A DNA stretch of 64,000 nt, from positions 62,001 through 126,000 of the forward strand of contig NZ_JBEFDG010000071.1 of the NCBI RefSeq assembly GCF_040137905.1, given 5' to 3'. The DNA comes from Corticimicrobacter sp040137905. Its GTDB lineage: Bacteria > Pseudomonadota > Gammaproteobacteria > Burkholderiales > Burkholderiaceae_B. A model generated the notes under the pieces. The model saw only the letters and a program-made list of their open reading frames with translations. It was not told where the DNA came from and searched no databases. Shown piece after piece: positions 41,405 to 50,345 of this stretch. The number at the start of each line of letters is the position of its first letter. The stretch's first letter is position 1. Made by a program: the position numbers and the translations under genes.

Positions 41405-42418
41405 TTACTTCTTGCCGGCAGCCAGCAGTTGGTCGAGCTGGGCGTTCGAGGCAAAATGCGTTTCGGTGATCTTGTCCCAGGAACCGATCAATTCCTGCGG
41501 ATTGAGCAGGCGAATCTCGGGGAAGCGGTCGGCATTGGCCTTGAGGGCCTCGGCATCATGCACACGGTAGTTGAAACCGGCCAGCAGGGCCTGGATTTCA
41601 GGCGTGTACTGGTACTGGAGGTATTCGGTGGCCAGTTCGCGGGTGCCTTTCTCATCGACGACCTTGTCCACCACGGCAACCGGGAATTCGGCCAGCACGC
41701 TGACCGGCGGCACCACGACCTCGAACTCCTCGGCCTTGAACTCATCGCTGTTGGCGATATTGTTGACTTCGGATTCGAACGTCAGCAGCACGTCACCCTG
41801 ATTGTTCTGGGCAAAGGCGACGGTCGCGCCGCGGCCCCCGGTAGGGAAGCTTTCGACGTTGGACAGAAGTTTGCCGACGAATTCCTGGGTCTTGGCCTCG
41901 TCGCCATTGAACTTCTCGTTGGCATAGAGCCAGGCACCCAGGTAGCTGTAGCGTGCATTGCCCGAGGTCTTGGGGTTGGGGAACACGAGGCTCACATCAT
42001 CGCGAACCAGATCGTCCCAGTTCTTGATGTTCTTGGGGTTGCCCTTGCGCACCAGGAACGCGATGGTGCTGTAGTAGGGCGAGCTGTTGTTGGGCAGGGC
42101 CTGTTGCCAGTCGGCACGGATCAGGCCATTCTTGGCCAGCACATCGACATCGGGTACCTGATTGAAGGTAACCACATCTGCCTTGAGACCCTGCAGGATC
42201 GCACGGGCCTGCCGTGAGCTGCCGGCGAAGGACTGGTCGATCTTCAGATCCTGGCCGGTCTTTTCTTTCCAGTGTGCCTCGAACTTGGGATTGATTTCGG
42301 CAAACAGTTCGCGGGCGATATCGTAGGACGTGTTGAGCAGCGTGGTCTGTTGTGCGGATGCGACCTGACCACCAAGCGCGGCGGCAACGAGCGAGACGCC
42401 GATGAGTTTCTTGATCAT
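41405..42418 (-). CDS. sbp: periplasmic sulfate-binding protein
   Basis: The 337-residue binding protein has a signal peptide (about residues 1-22), then the family start TLLNTSYDIARELFAEINPKF quoted in part, the sulfate-contact segment QSFAGSSRQARAI, DVVTFNQVPDVD and the FPTGGRGATVAF loop. It captures sulfate (or thiosulfate) in the periplasm for CysT/CysW. It is first in the operon and faces the divergent livK-like gene across 272 bases that contain a strong palindrome. Regulation by a CysB-type factor is expected but no clear box was recognised. Confidence 0.94.
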   Translation of the reverse strand: MIKKLIGVSLVAAALGGQVASAQQTTLLNTSYDIARELFAEINPKFEAHWKEKTGQDLKIDQSFAGSSRQARAILQGLKADVVTFNQVPDVDVLAKNGLIRADWQQALPNNSSPYYSTIAFLVRKGNPKNIKNWDDLVRDDVSLVFPNPKTSGNARYSYLGAWLYANEKFNGDEAKTQEFVGKLLSNVESFPTGGRGATVAFAQNNQGDVLLTFESEVNNIANSDEFKAEEFEVVVPPVSVLAEFPVAVVDKVVDEKGTRELATEYLQYQYTPEIQALLAGFNYRVHDAEALKANADRFPEIRLLNPQELIGSWDKITETHFASNAQLDQLLAAGKK

Positions 42419-42511
42419 GTTTCGGTTCCTGGGTATGAAGAGGCGTCTTTTCAGACATTGGCGTTATATTGCCTGCGCTTTTCGATGACCAGAAATAATA
42501 TATGATGATTT

Positions 42512-42534
42512 CTATATTTCAATTTGAAATATAG
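42512..42534. promoter_or_regulatory. 23-base perfect palindrome in the sbp/livK intergenic region
   Basis: The arms CTATATTTCAA (42512-42522) and TTGAAATATAG (42524-42534) are perfect inverted repeats around one base. It lies 94 bases upstream of sbp and 157 bases upstream of the livK-like gene. It has no T run and is short-spaced, so an operator is more likely than a terminator. The cognate factor is unknown. Confidence 0.65.
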
Positions 42535-42690
42535 AAGCTTGTGGGACATGCAGGCACTGCCTTGCTTTGCCGGCACCCGCCCTGCACAGCATGCAAAAGG
42601 CACGATTTGCGGTCTGCATAAGGCTTGCCAGCCCCGACAAGTCTGGTAAATTGTGTCGTTTGCAATCCAGCCATTTCAGGAGACATCGCC

Positions 42691-43815
42691 ATGACCATCT
42701 CGTTCCGTCGCCTGCCCATCGCGGCAGCCATTTTGGCCGCTGGCCTGTCCGCCGCATCGGTACAGGCCGCCGAAAACATCAAGTTCGCTGTGGTCGGTCC
42801 GACCACAGGGCCTGTCACCCAGTATGGTGACATGGTGCGGGAAGGGGTGCTCACCGCCGTCGAAGTCATCAATGCCGGTGGCGGCATCAACGGCAGCCAG
42901 ATCGAACTGGTCACCATCGATGATGGCTGCGAACCCAAGCAAGGTCCGGTGGCAGCCAACCGCGTGGTCAACGATGGCATCGGTTTCGTGATCGGCCACG
43001 TGTGCTCGGGGGCAACCATCGCCGCTGCCGACGTCTACGATGGCGAAGGCGTAGTCATGGTCACCCCCTCGGCCACGGCACCGGCCCTGACCGACGGCAA
43101 GAACTACGAGTTCATCTTCCGCACCACGGGCCGCGACGACCAGCAGGGCCCGGCCGCCGCCCGCTTCATCATCGATAAGATCAAGCCCGCCAAGGTTGCC
43201 GTGCTGCACGACAAGCAGTCCTATGGCCAGGGCATCGCTGCTGCCGTACGCCAGGACCTGCTGGCTGGCGGCGTCGAGGTCAGCATGTTCGAAGGCATCA
43301 ACGCCGGCGATACGGATTACTCTGCCGTGATCACCAAGATCCGCGGTTCGGGTGCTGATTTCGTCTACTACGGTGGCTACCATCCCGAACTGGGCCTGCT
43401 GATGCGCCAGGCTGCAGAGCAAGGCCTCAAGGCTCGTTTCATGGGGCCGGAAGGCGCGGGCAATCCTGACATCAATGCAATCGCCGGCGATGCCGTCGAA
43501 GGCATGCTGCTGACCCTGCCCAGCGATTTCGCCAGCAATCCCCGCAACGCCGATATCGTCAAGGCCTTCGAGGCCAAGCAGCGCAATGCCGCCGGTGCCT
43601 TCCAGATGACCGCCTACACGGCGACTCAGGTCATCGCCGACGCCATCAAGGGTGCCAACAGCACGGATCCCGCCAAGGTGGCCGAGTACCTGCACGCCAA
43701 CAGCTTCGACACGCCCATCGGCACGGTATCCTGGAACAAGCAGGGCGACCTGAACGAGTTCGACTTCCAGGTCTTCGTCTGGCACAAGGACGGCAGCCAG
43801 AGCGCCTTCGAGTAA
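42691..43815 (+). CDS. branched-chain amino acid ABC substrate-binding protein (orphan)
   Basis: A periplasmic LivK/LivJ-type protein of 374 residues. It has a signal peptide ending in SVQA, then ENIKFAVVGPTTGPVTQYGD, the DDGCEPKQGPVAANRVVND segment, and a central VAVLHDKQSYGQGIA. CAGGAG lies 8 bases upstream of the ATG. It is very similar in order and wording to the LivK at 50576-51688, so the two are paralogues. No permease or ATPase genes accompany it, so it probably feeds the LivHMGF system at 51.8-55.4 kb. Confidence 0.93.
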   Translation: MTISFRRLPIAAAILAAGLSAASVQAAENIKFAVVGPTTGPVTQYGDMVREGVLTAVEVINAGGGINGSQIELVTIDDGCEPKQGPVAANRVVNDGIGFVIGHVCSGATIAAADVYDGEGVVMVTPSATAPALTDGKNYEFIFRTTGRDDQQGPAAARFIIDKIKPAKVAVLHDKQSYGQGIAAAVRQDLLAGGVEVSMFEGINAGDTDYSAVITKIRGSGADFVYYGGYHPELGLLMRQAAEQGLKARFMGPEGAGNPDINAIAGDAVEGMLLTLPSDFASNPRNADIVKAFEAKQRNAAGAFQMTAYTATQVIADAIKGANSTDPAKVAEYLHANSFDTPIGTVSWNKQGDLNEFDFQVFVWHKDGSQSAFE

Positions 43816-43826
43816 ACAGGCAGGAA

Positions 43827-43854
43827 AAAGGGCTGGCATATATGCCAGCCCTTT
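43827..43854. terminator. bidirectional terminator between livK-like gene and ugpC
   Basis: A perfect 28-base palindrome with 14-bp arms: AAAGGGCTGGCATA (43827-43840) and its complement TATGCCAGCCCTTT. A runs and T runs flank both sides. It sits 11 bases after the livK-like stop and serves the converging ugp operon as well. Confidence 0.85.
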
Positions 43855-43926
43855 GCCGTGTGTGATGTGCTGCTGAACGTTGTTTTCGTTGCATCAGGCG
43901 CATGGCAGCCTGATGCAAGGCACTGA

Positions 43927-45177
43927 TCAGGTACCTTCGGCTGGTGTCTGAATCGTACTGGCGCGGGTGCTTGCGTTCCCGTGCCTGTCGGCATCCTCAC
44001 TATCGGTGAGGCTATTGTCCAGCCCGTCTTCCTCATCGCCATCCTCGCCTTCCTGCTCCGTATTGTCAGGCAGGCGCTTGCCGGTCTGCAGGTTGAACCA
44101 GTGCAACGGCCGTTCGGCATCAAGCTTGAGGCGCAGCCAGGCACCGATTTCGATCTGTTCTCCGTCCACCAGATCGTCGGGCCGGCGCAAGACCACGGCA
44201 GTCTGTCCGAGCCTGCCATGGATCAGGCATTCGGCCCCCAGCGACTCGACCATTTCCACGCAGATCCACATGCCTTCCTCGGGATGGCTGGGGCTGTCTG
44301 CAGGCAGCATGTTGCTGATGCGCAGGTCTTCCGGGCGTACACCCAGGATGCAGTCCTGGCGGATGGCCGCATAGGGAACCTGTATCTGGCGTGCCGACAT
44401 CCAGTTGCCGCCGGGCAGGGCAATATCGTGGTGGCTGTCGATATGGACCTTGATCAGGTTCATCGGCGGCGAGCCAATGAATGAGGCCACGAAGGTGGAG
44501 GCGGGGTGATCATACACTTCGCGCGGCGTCCCGATCTGCTCGACTTCACCCTGGTTCATGATCACCATGCGATGTGCCAGTGTCATGGCCTCGACCTGGT
44601 CGTGCGTGACGTACAGGCTCGTCGTCTTGAGGCGGCGATGCAGCTTTTGGATCTCCAGGCGCATCTGCACGCGCAGCTTGGCATCGAGGTTGGATAGTGG
44701 CTCGTCGAACAGGAAGGCCTTGGGATGGCGCACGATGGCGCGCCCCATGGCCACGCGCTGGCGCTGGCCGCCCGAGAGCTGGCGGGGCTTGCGCTGCAGC
44801 AGCTTCTCGAGTTCGAGAATGCGGGCGGCCTCCTCGACGCGGGCCTGGATGTCCTTCTTGCCGTGGCCCCGGATCTTGAGGCCATAGGCCATGTTCTCGT
44901 ACACCGTCATGTGCGGGTAGAGTGCATAGTTCTGGAACACCATGGCGATATCGCGCTCGGCCGGCTCCAGTTCGTTGACGACCTTGCCGTCGATGGCGAT
45001 CTTGCCCGCACTGACGGTTTCCAGCCCGGCCATCATGCGCAGCAGGGTGGACTTGCCGCATCCGGAGGGACCGACGATGACGATGAATTCACCGTCCTCG
45101 ACCTCCAGGTCCAGTCCCTCGATGATGGTCGCGCCTGGATATTCCTTGCGAACCTGCCTGAAAGAAAGATGAGCCAT
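43927..45177 (-). CDS. ugpC: sn-glycerol-3-phosphate ABC ATPase UgpC
   Basis: The ATPase that drives import of sn-glycerol-3-phosphate and glycerophosphodiesters. The 416-residue protein has Walker A GPSGCGKST, the signature LSGGQRQRVAMGRA, Walker B AFLFDEPLSNLD and the switch His in YVTHDQVEA. A C-terminal regulatory OB-type domain follows (about residues 235-375), as in MalK/UgpC. An acidic extension of about 40 residues rich in Glu, Asp and Thr is longer than usual. It is last in the operon, after ugpE. Confidence 0.93.
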   Translation of the reverse strand: MAHLSFRQVRKEYPGATIIEGLDLEVEDGEFIVIVGPSGCGKSTLLRMMAGLETVSAGKIAIDGKVVNELEPAERDIAMVFQNYALYPHMTVYENMAYGLKIRGHGKKDIQARVEEAARILELEKLLQRKPRQLSGGQRQRVAMGRAIVRHPKAFLFDEPLSNLDAKLRVQMRLEIQKLHRRLKTTSLYVTHDQVEAMTLAHRMVIMNQGEVEQIGTPREVYDHPASTFVASFIGSPPMNLIKVHIDSHHDIALPGGNWMSARQIQVPYAAIRQDCILGVRPEDLRISNMLPADSPSHPEEGMWICVEMVESLGAECLIHGRLGQTAVVLRRPDDLVDGEQIEIGAWLRLKLDAERPLHWFNLQTGKRLPDNTEQEGEDGDEEDGLDNSLTDSEDADRHGNASTRASTIQTPAEGT

Positions 45178-45192
45178 TGATGCCTTTGCCTC

Positions 45193-46044
45193 TTATTTTT
45201 CCGTATCGATCAAGCCCTTGACGAACCAGCGCTGCATCAGCAGCACGACCAGCGCAGGGGGCAGCATGGCCAGGATGGCCGTGGCCATGACCAGGTTCCA
45301 TTCGGTGGCGGCGTCGCCGCCTGCAATCATCCGTTTGATGCCGATGACCACCGGATACATGTCTTCGCTGGTCGTGGTGATCAGCGGCCATAGATACTGG
45401 TTCCAGCCGTAGATGAACTGGATCACGAACAGGGCGGCAATGCTGGTGCGCGACAGCGGCAGCAGGATGTCCCTGAAAAAACGCATGGGGCCGGCTCCAT
45501 CCATTCGGGCAGCCTCCACCAGTTCGTCGGGCACGGTCAGGAAAAATTGTCGGAACAGGAAAGTGGCCGTGGCCGATGCGATCAGCGGGATGGTCAGCCC
45601 GGCATAGCTGTTGAGCATGCCCAGGTCGGCCACTACCTGGTAGGTCGGTGCGATACGGACTTCGACCGGCAGCATCAGGGTGACGAAAATCATCCAGAAA
45701 AAGAAATGCCGGCCCGGAAAGCGGAAATAGACGATGGCAAAGGCCGACAGCAGGGAGATGGCGATCTTGCCGACGGCGATGACCATGGCCATGACCAGGC
45801 TGACCCACATCATGCGACCCACCGGTGCGGATGAGCCGACGGTCGAGCCACCAGAGAGCGCCTGCAGGTAGTTTTCGACCATGTGCGTGCCCGGCCAGAG
45901 CGACAGCGGCACCTGGCGCACCTGCTCCAGTGATTGGGTCGAGGCCACGAAGGCGACATACAGCGGGAAGGCCACGGCCACCACGCCGAGGATCAGGATG
46001 AAGTGGGACAGGCGATCCAGCCAGGGGCGACGTTCTACCATCAT
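45193..46044 (-). CDS. ugpE: sn-glycerol-3-phosphate ABC permease UgpE
   Basis: Inner-membrane permease, 283 residues, six predicted helices. The EAA loop reads DELVEAARMDGAGPMRFFRD, with the following ILLPLSRTSIAALFVIQF helix. N-terminal HFILILGVVAVAFPLYVAF is the first membrane helix. UgpE pairs with UgpA. The gene overlaps the ugpA stop by one base and stands 15 bases before ugpC. Confidence 0.94.
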   Translation of the reverse strand: MMVERRPWLDRLSHFILILGVVAVAFPLYVAFVASTQSLEQVRQVPLSLWPGTHMVENYLQALSGGSTVGSSAPVGRMMWVSLVMAMVIAVGKIAISLLSAFAIVYFRFPGRHFFFWMIFVTLMLPVEVRIAPTYQVVADLGMLNSYAGLTIPLIASATATFLFRQFFLTVPDELVEAARMDGAGPMRFFRDILLPLSRTSIAALFVIQFIYGWNQYLWPLITTTSEDMYPVVIGIKRMIAGGDAATEWNLVMATAILAMLPPALVVLLMQRWFVKGLIDTEK

Positions 46045-46925
46045 CAGTAGTTCACCTTGCGATCGATATAGCGGAACTGCACGACGGTCAGTGCGATCAC
46101 GATACCCATCAGGATGACGGACTGTGCAGCCGAGGAGCCGAGGTCCAGGCCCAGGAAGCCGTCACGATAAACCTTGTAGACGAGAATCGAGGTATCCCGT
46201 CCCGGGCCGCCCTGGGTGGCGGCATCGACGATGGCGAACGTATCGAAGAATGCATAGATGACGTTGATGACCAGCAGGAAGAAGGTGGTGGGCGACAGCA
46301 GCGGGAATACGATATTCCAGAAACGGCGCGAGGGTGACGCCCCGTCTATGGCCGCCGCCTCGATCAGCGAGCGCGGGATGGCCTGCAGGCCGGCCAGGAA
46401 GAACAGGAAGTTATAGGACACCTGTTTCCAGACGGCGGCAATGATGACCAGGGTCAGCGCGTCCTGCCCATTGAGCAGGGGATTCCAGCCTATGCCCAGG
46501 CGCTGCAGGCCGACGGCCAGGATGCCCATGCCCGGTGAGAACATGAATACCCAGAGGACGGCCGCCACGGCAGGCGCCACGGCATAGGGCCAGATCAGCA
46601 GGGTCTTGTAGGTAGAGGCGGCACGAATGACGCGGTTGGCGAGGACCGCCAGCAGCAGCGAGATCGCCAGTCCGAAAAAGGCCACCAGCACCGAGAAAAT
46701 GGCGGTGACATGGAAAGATTGCCTATATTCCTGGCTGTCCAGCAAAGTCTTGAAATTGTCGAACCAGACGAATTCGGCCCCCATGCCGAACACGTCCTGC
46801 TCCAGCATGGATTGCCACAGGGCCTGCGCAGCCGGCCAGAAAAAAAATACCAGCGTGACGGCGACCTGAGGTGCCAGCAGCAGGTAGGGCAGGGTGCGCG
46901 AACGGAAATAGACGCGTTTTTCCAT
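46044..46925 (-). CDS. ugpA: sn-glycerol-3-phosphate ABC permease UgpA
   Basis: Inner-membrane permease, 293 residues, six predicted helices. The first reads LPYLLLAPQVAVTLVFFFWP, and the EAA loop is RSLIEAAAIDGASPSRRFWN. The C-terminal segment has TQGGPGRDTSILVYKVYRDG, typical of UgpA. It follows ugpB by 148 bases of non-coding DNA. No clear ribosome-binding site precedes the ATG. Confidence 0.94.
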   Translation of the reverse strand: MEKRVYFRSRTLPYLLLAPQVAVTLVFFFWPAAQALWQSMLEQDVFGMGAEFVWFDNFKTLLDSQEYRQSFHVTAIFSVLVAFFGLAISLLLAVLANRVIRAASTYKTLLIWPYAVAPAVAAVLWVFMFSPGMGILAVGLQRLGIGWNPLLNGQDALTLVIIAAVWKQVSYNFLFFLAGLQAIPRSLIEAAAIDGASPSRRFWNIVFPLLSPTTFFLLVINVIYAFFDTFAIVDAATQGGPGRDTSILVYKVYRDGFLGLDLGSSAAQSVILMGIVIALTVVQFRYIDRKVNY

Positions 46926-47073
46926 GCAGACAAAGATAATGAAAATGGTTCGGGCGCAAGGATACCATCGTTAGCCGACCGAGGGGGCTGCGCAGGCGCG
47001 GCGCACCCCGGTCAGATTGTGGACGAAAGTAACAGGCCGGGTACGCTTCTGAAAACGGCACCCGGCCACATCG

Positions 47074-48396
47074 TCAGCGTCCGGCGCTGCGCTCGAAACG
47101 GGTCAGCACCTCATTGCCGCGCTCGACGGCACGGGTCAACCCCTGGCGGGCGTCCTGCTTGCCGGCCCAGATCAGTTCGAACTCTTCCTCGATGATGTCA
47201 CGGATCTGTGGCAGGTTGCCCAGGCGCACGCCACGCGATTTGTCGGTGGTCTTGACGATCATCTGCTCGACCGACACGTCGGCACCCGGATGACTGTCGT
47301 AGAAGCCAGACGCCCTGGTCTGCTCGTAGGCGGCCGTGGTGATCGGCAGGTAGCCGGTCTGCTGGTGCCAGCGCGCCTGCACGTCGGTGCCCGAGAGGAA
47401 TTCCAGGAACGCGGCAACGGCCTTGTATTCATCGGCAGGCTTGCCGTTGAATACCCAGAGCGAAGCGCCGCCAATGATCGTGTTTTGCGGTGCGCCTGCC
47501 ACGTCGTCGTAATAGGGCAGCGTGGAAATGCCCACGTCGAACTGGGCGTTGGCACCGATGTTGGCCTGGGCCGAACTCGATGCCGTGCTCATGGCGCACT
47601 GGCCGCTGTAGAACACCGAATCGCCCAGATTGCCGCGGCCGCCGTAGCCGAACAGGCCTTCCTTGCTCAGGCGAGCCAGGTTATCGATATGCCGCACATG
47701 CAGATCCGAGTCGATGGCCAGGCGTGCATCCAGGCCATCGAAGCCGTTGTTGCGGGTGGCGAATTCGGTATTGTGCCAGGCCGAAAACGTTTCTGCCTGG
47801 ACCCAGGACGGCCAACTGGTCGTGAAACCGCAGGGGGCCGCGCCCGACTCGACGATCTTGCGAGCCGCATCCTCGACCTGTGCCCAGGTCTTGGGGGGTT
47901 GCTCGGGATCCAGGCCGGCACGCTTGAAGACATCCTTGTTGTAGTAGAAAACCGGCGTCGAGCTGTTGAACGGGAACGACATCATGCGGCCATCGGGTGC
48001 CGTGTAGTAACCGGCTACTGCCGGAATGTAGCGGGCGGGATCGAAGTCCTGGCCGGCTTCCACCATCAGTTCGCTGACCGGCTTGACCGCGCCGCGGGCA
48101 TGCATCATGGTTGCCGTGCCGACCTCGAAGACCTGCAGAATATGTGGCGCATTGCCGGCGCGGAAGGCTGCGATGCCGGCATTGAGCGCTTCGCCATAGG
48201 TACCCTTGTAGGTCGGGTTGATCTTGTAGTCGGATTGCGAGGCATTGAATTCGTCGGTGAGTTCATTCAGGCGCGTATTGAGGGCCCCCGTCATGGAATG
48301 CCAGAATTCGATTTCGGCGGCGGCCTGGGCCGAGCCGGCCGCCAGCCCCAGCGAAGCGGCAAGGGCGGTGGTCAGCAGGGATGTGCGCATGGACAT
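47074..48396 (-). CDS. ugpB: sn-glycerol-3-phosphate-binding protein UgpB
   Basis: Periplasmic binding protein of 440 residues for glycerol-3-phosphate. A signal peptide (about residues 1-25, ending in AQA) precedes the mature start AEIEFWHSMTGALNTRLNEL, which matches the family. Other family segments are the MMHARGAVKPVSELM and FPFNSSTPVFYYNKDVFKRA. AGGAG lies 9 bases before the ATG. It is the first gene of ugpBAEC. A Pho box 73-90 bases upstream implies induction by phosphate starvation, the known control of ugp in E. coli. No ugpQ phosphodiesterase gene follows. Confidence 0.95.
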   Translation of the reverse strand: MSMRTSLLTTALAASLGLAAGSAQAAAEIEFWHSMTGALNTRLNELTDEFNASQSDYKINPTYKGTYGEALNAGIAAFRAGNAPHILQVFEVGTATMMHARGAVKPVSELMVEAGQDFDPARYIPAVAGYYTAPDGRMMSFPFNSSTPVFYYNKDVFKRAGLDPEQPPKTWAQVEDAARKIVESGAAPCGFTTSWPSWVQAETFSAWHNTEFATRNNGFDGLDARLAIDSDLHVRHIDNLARLSKEGLFGYGGRGNLGDSVFYSGQCAMSTASSSAQANIGANAQFDVGISTLPYYDDVAGAPQNTIIGGASLWVFNGKPADEYKAVAAFLEFLSGTDVQARWHQQTGYLPITTAAYEQTRASGFYDSHPGADVSVEQMIVKTTDKSRGVRLGNLPQIRDIIEEEFELIWAGKQDARQGLTRAVERGNEVLTRFERSAGR

Positions 48397-48468
48397 GGGA
48401 TCAGTCTCCTTTTTTTACGGGGTCGTCTCGAATGCCACACCGGGTCACGGGCGGCAGGCGATGATTGT

Positions 48469-48486
48469 ATGAATGATATATGACAG
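48469..48486 (-). promoter_or_regulatory. putative Pho box upstream of ugpB
   Basis: On the minus strand, CTGTCAT (a 7/7 match to the PhoB half-site; 48480-48486) is followed after a 4-base spacer ATAT by CATTCAT (5/7; 48469-48475). A weaker unit CTATCGA (4/7; 48491-48497) lies one 11-base period upstream. The spacing is exactly that of PhoB operators, and ugp is a known PhoB target. Confidence 0.72.
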
Positions 48487-48590
48487 TCGTTCGATAGGGG
48501 GGATGATGCCGCAGAATACGGTTTTGCCAGGACGGAAATGGATACGTTACAGTGTGGTCTTGTCCGTCTCAGCTTTGTGATATTTACGCC

Positions 48591-49463
48591 ATGAGTTCTG
48601 CCGCCTTTCTGCAGGCCCGCCTGCCGCTCTATATCAGGCTGGTGCGCCTGGACAAGCCCATCGGCATCCTGCTGCTGCTCTGGCCGACGTTGTGGGCGCT
48701 GTGGGCTGCATCGGGTGGCTGGCCGCAATGGCACCTGATCGTCATCTTCAGCCTGGGCACGGCGCTGATGCGCTCGGCGGGCTGTGCCATGAACGACTAT
48801 TTCGATCGCGACTTCGACCTGCATGTCGATCGTACCCAGAACCGGGTGCTGACGACAGGCCAGATCCGTCCCGTCGAGGCGCTTTGGGTGGCTGCGGCAC
48901 TGGCACTGGCCTCGCTGCTGCTGATCCTGCCGCTCAACGGCCTGGTCTGGCTGTTGTCGCTGGCGGCCGCTTTCCTGGCCGTGACCTATCCGTTGATGAA
49001 GCGTTTTTTCGCCATTCCCCAGGCCTATCTCGGTATCGCCTTCGGCTTTGGCATTCCGATGGGATTCGCCGCCGTGCAGTACGAGGTGCCTGCCGTTGCC
49101 TGGCTGATGCTGCTGGCCAACGTGGCCTGGTCGGTTGCCTATGACACCGAATATGCGCTGGTCGATATCCAGGACGACCTCAAGCTGGGCCTCAAGACCT
49201 CGGCCATCACCTTTGGCCGCCATGATCTCGTCATGATCGGCCTGTGCTATGCCATCACGCTGGGCCTGCTGGCGATCTGCGGGGTCATGCTGGGCTATGG
49301 CCTGGCCTATGCCTGCGGCCTGCTGGTGGCCGCCGGACTCGCGGTACGCCATCTCTACTGGATCCGGCATCGCGAACGCAGTGCCTGCTTCCGTGCCTTT
49401 CTCAACAATACCTGGTTCGGCTGCATCATTTTTCTGGGCATCCTGGCCGAAACCTCTTTCTGA
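48591..49463 (+). CDS. ubiA: 4-hydroxybenzoate octaprenyltransferase
   Basis: UbiA attaches the polyprenyl chain to 4-hydroxybenzoate, an early membrane step in ubiquinone synthesis. The 290-residue protein has about eight membrane helices and both prenyl-diphosphate-binding Asp motifs: NDYFDRDFDLHVDRT and DTEYALVDIQDDLKLG. The start at 48591 (MSSAAFLQARLPLYI) fits the family; an earlier in-frame ATG has no support. It is divergent from ugpB and is followed by proC after 12 bases. Confidence 0.96.
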   Translation: MSSAAFLQARLPLYIRLVRLDKPIGILLLLWPTLWALWAASGGWPQWHLIVIFSLGTALMRSAGCAMNDYFDRDFDLHVDRTQNRVLTTGQIRPVEALWVAAALALASLLLILPLNGLVWLLSLAAAFLAVTYPLMKRFFAIPQAYLGIAFGFGIPMGFAAVQYEVPAVAWLMLLANVAWSVAYDTEYALVDIQDDLKLGLKTSAITFGRHDLVMIGLCYAITLGLLAICGVMLGYGLAYACGLLVAAGLAVRHLYWIRHRERSACFRAFLNNTWFGCIIFLGILAETSF

Positions 49464-49475
49464 GTGCTCCACGCC

Positions 49476-50324
49476 ATGACTTCCACACATACACAGACAT
49501 CCTCCCGCATTGCGTTCATCGGCGGGGGCAACATGGCCACGGCGCTGGCGCGCGGCTTCGTCCAGTCCGGCCTGTGCCAGCCCGGCAACCTGTACATTGT
49601 CGATCCGGGCGAGGCAACACGAGACACCTGGCAGGCCTACGGTGCCGGCACCGCCGCAGGTTGCGATGCCGGACTGGTCGACTGCAAGGTCTGGTTCTTT
49701 GCGGTCAAGCCCCAGAACATGCGGGTTGCCATCGATGCCGCCCGGCCATTCCTGCAAGCCGACACGCTGATCGTCAGCATTGCTGCCGGCCTGCGCGCCG
49801 ACACGCTGGCCGGCTGGCTGGGCACGGCTGAGCAGCCCTGGACACGGCTGGTCCGCAGCATGCCCAATACGCCTTCGCTGGTCGGTGCCGGCGCCACTGG
49901 CCTGGCGGCGCTGTCGGGTGTGACGGCTGCCGATCGTACCTGGGTCACACAGTTGTTCGAGGCAGTCGGCAAGGCCGTCTGGGTTCGGGACGACGAGGCA
50001 CTCGATGCCGTGACCGGTCTGTCGGGCAGCGGTCCCGCCTACGTATTCCTGTTTCTGGAGTCATTGATCCAGGGCGGGATCGACCTGGGACTGGATGCCG
50101 TCCAGGCACGTGAGCTGGCCCTGGCCACCGTCCAGGGGGCCTGCACACTGGCCAGCCAGTCGGATGATCCGCTGCACACATTGCGTGAAAAAGTCACCTC
50201 CAAGGGAGGGACGACGGCAGCGGCATTGGGTTTATTCGAAACCGATGGTTTCGAGGGCATGGTGCGCCGCGCCATGGCTGCCGCGGCAGAGCGCGCCCGC
50301 CAGATGAGCTGCGAGCTGGCCTGA
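49476..50324 (+). CDS. proC: pyrroline-5-carboxylate reductase
   Basis: ProC performs the last step of proline synthesis, reducing 1-pyrroline-5-carboxylate with NAD(P)H in the cytosol. The 282-residue protein has the N-terminal nucleotide-binding IAFIGGGNMATALARG, the VRSMPNTPSLVGAGATGL segment and the C-terminal family signature ALDAVTGLSGSGPAYVFLF plus VTSKGGTTAAAL. The ATG at 49476 is chosen because the Rossmann fold starts about 12 residues later; a GTG at 49464 is in frame. It shares a strand and short spacing with ubiA. Confidence 0.95.
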   Translation: MTSTHTQTSSRIAFIGGGNMATALARGFVQSGLCQPGNLYIVDPGEATRDTWQAYGAGTAAGCDAGLVDCKVWFFAVKPQNMRVAIDAARPFLQADTLIVSIAAGLRADTLAGWLGTAEQPWTRLVRSMPNTPSLVGAGATGLAALSGVTAADRTWVTQLFEAVGKAVWVRDDEALDAVTGLSGSGPAYVFLFLESLIQGGIDLGLDAVQARELALATVQGACTLASQSDDPLHTLREKVTSKGGTTAAALGLFETDGFEGMVRRAMAAAAERARQMSCELA

Positions 50325-50345
50325 TCCGCAGCGACTTCCTGTCCG

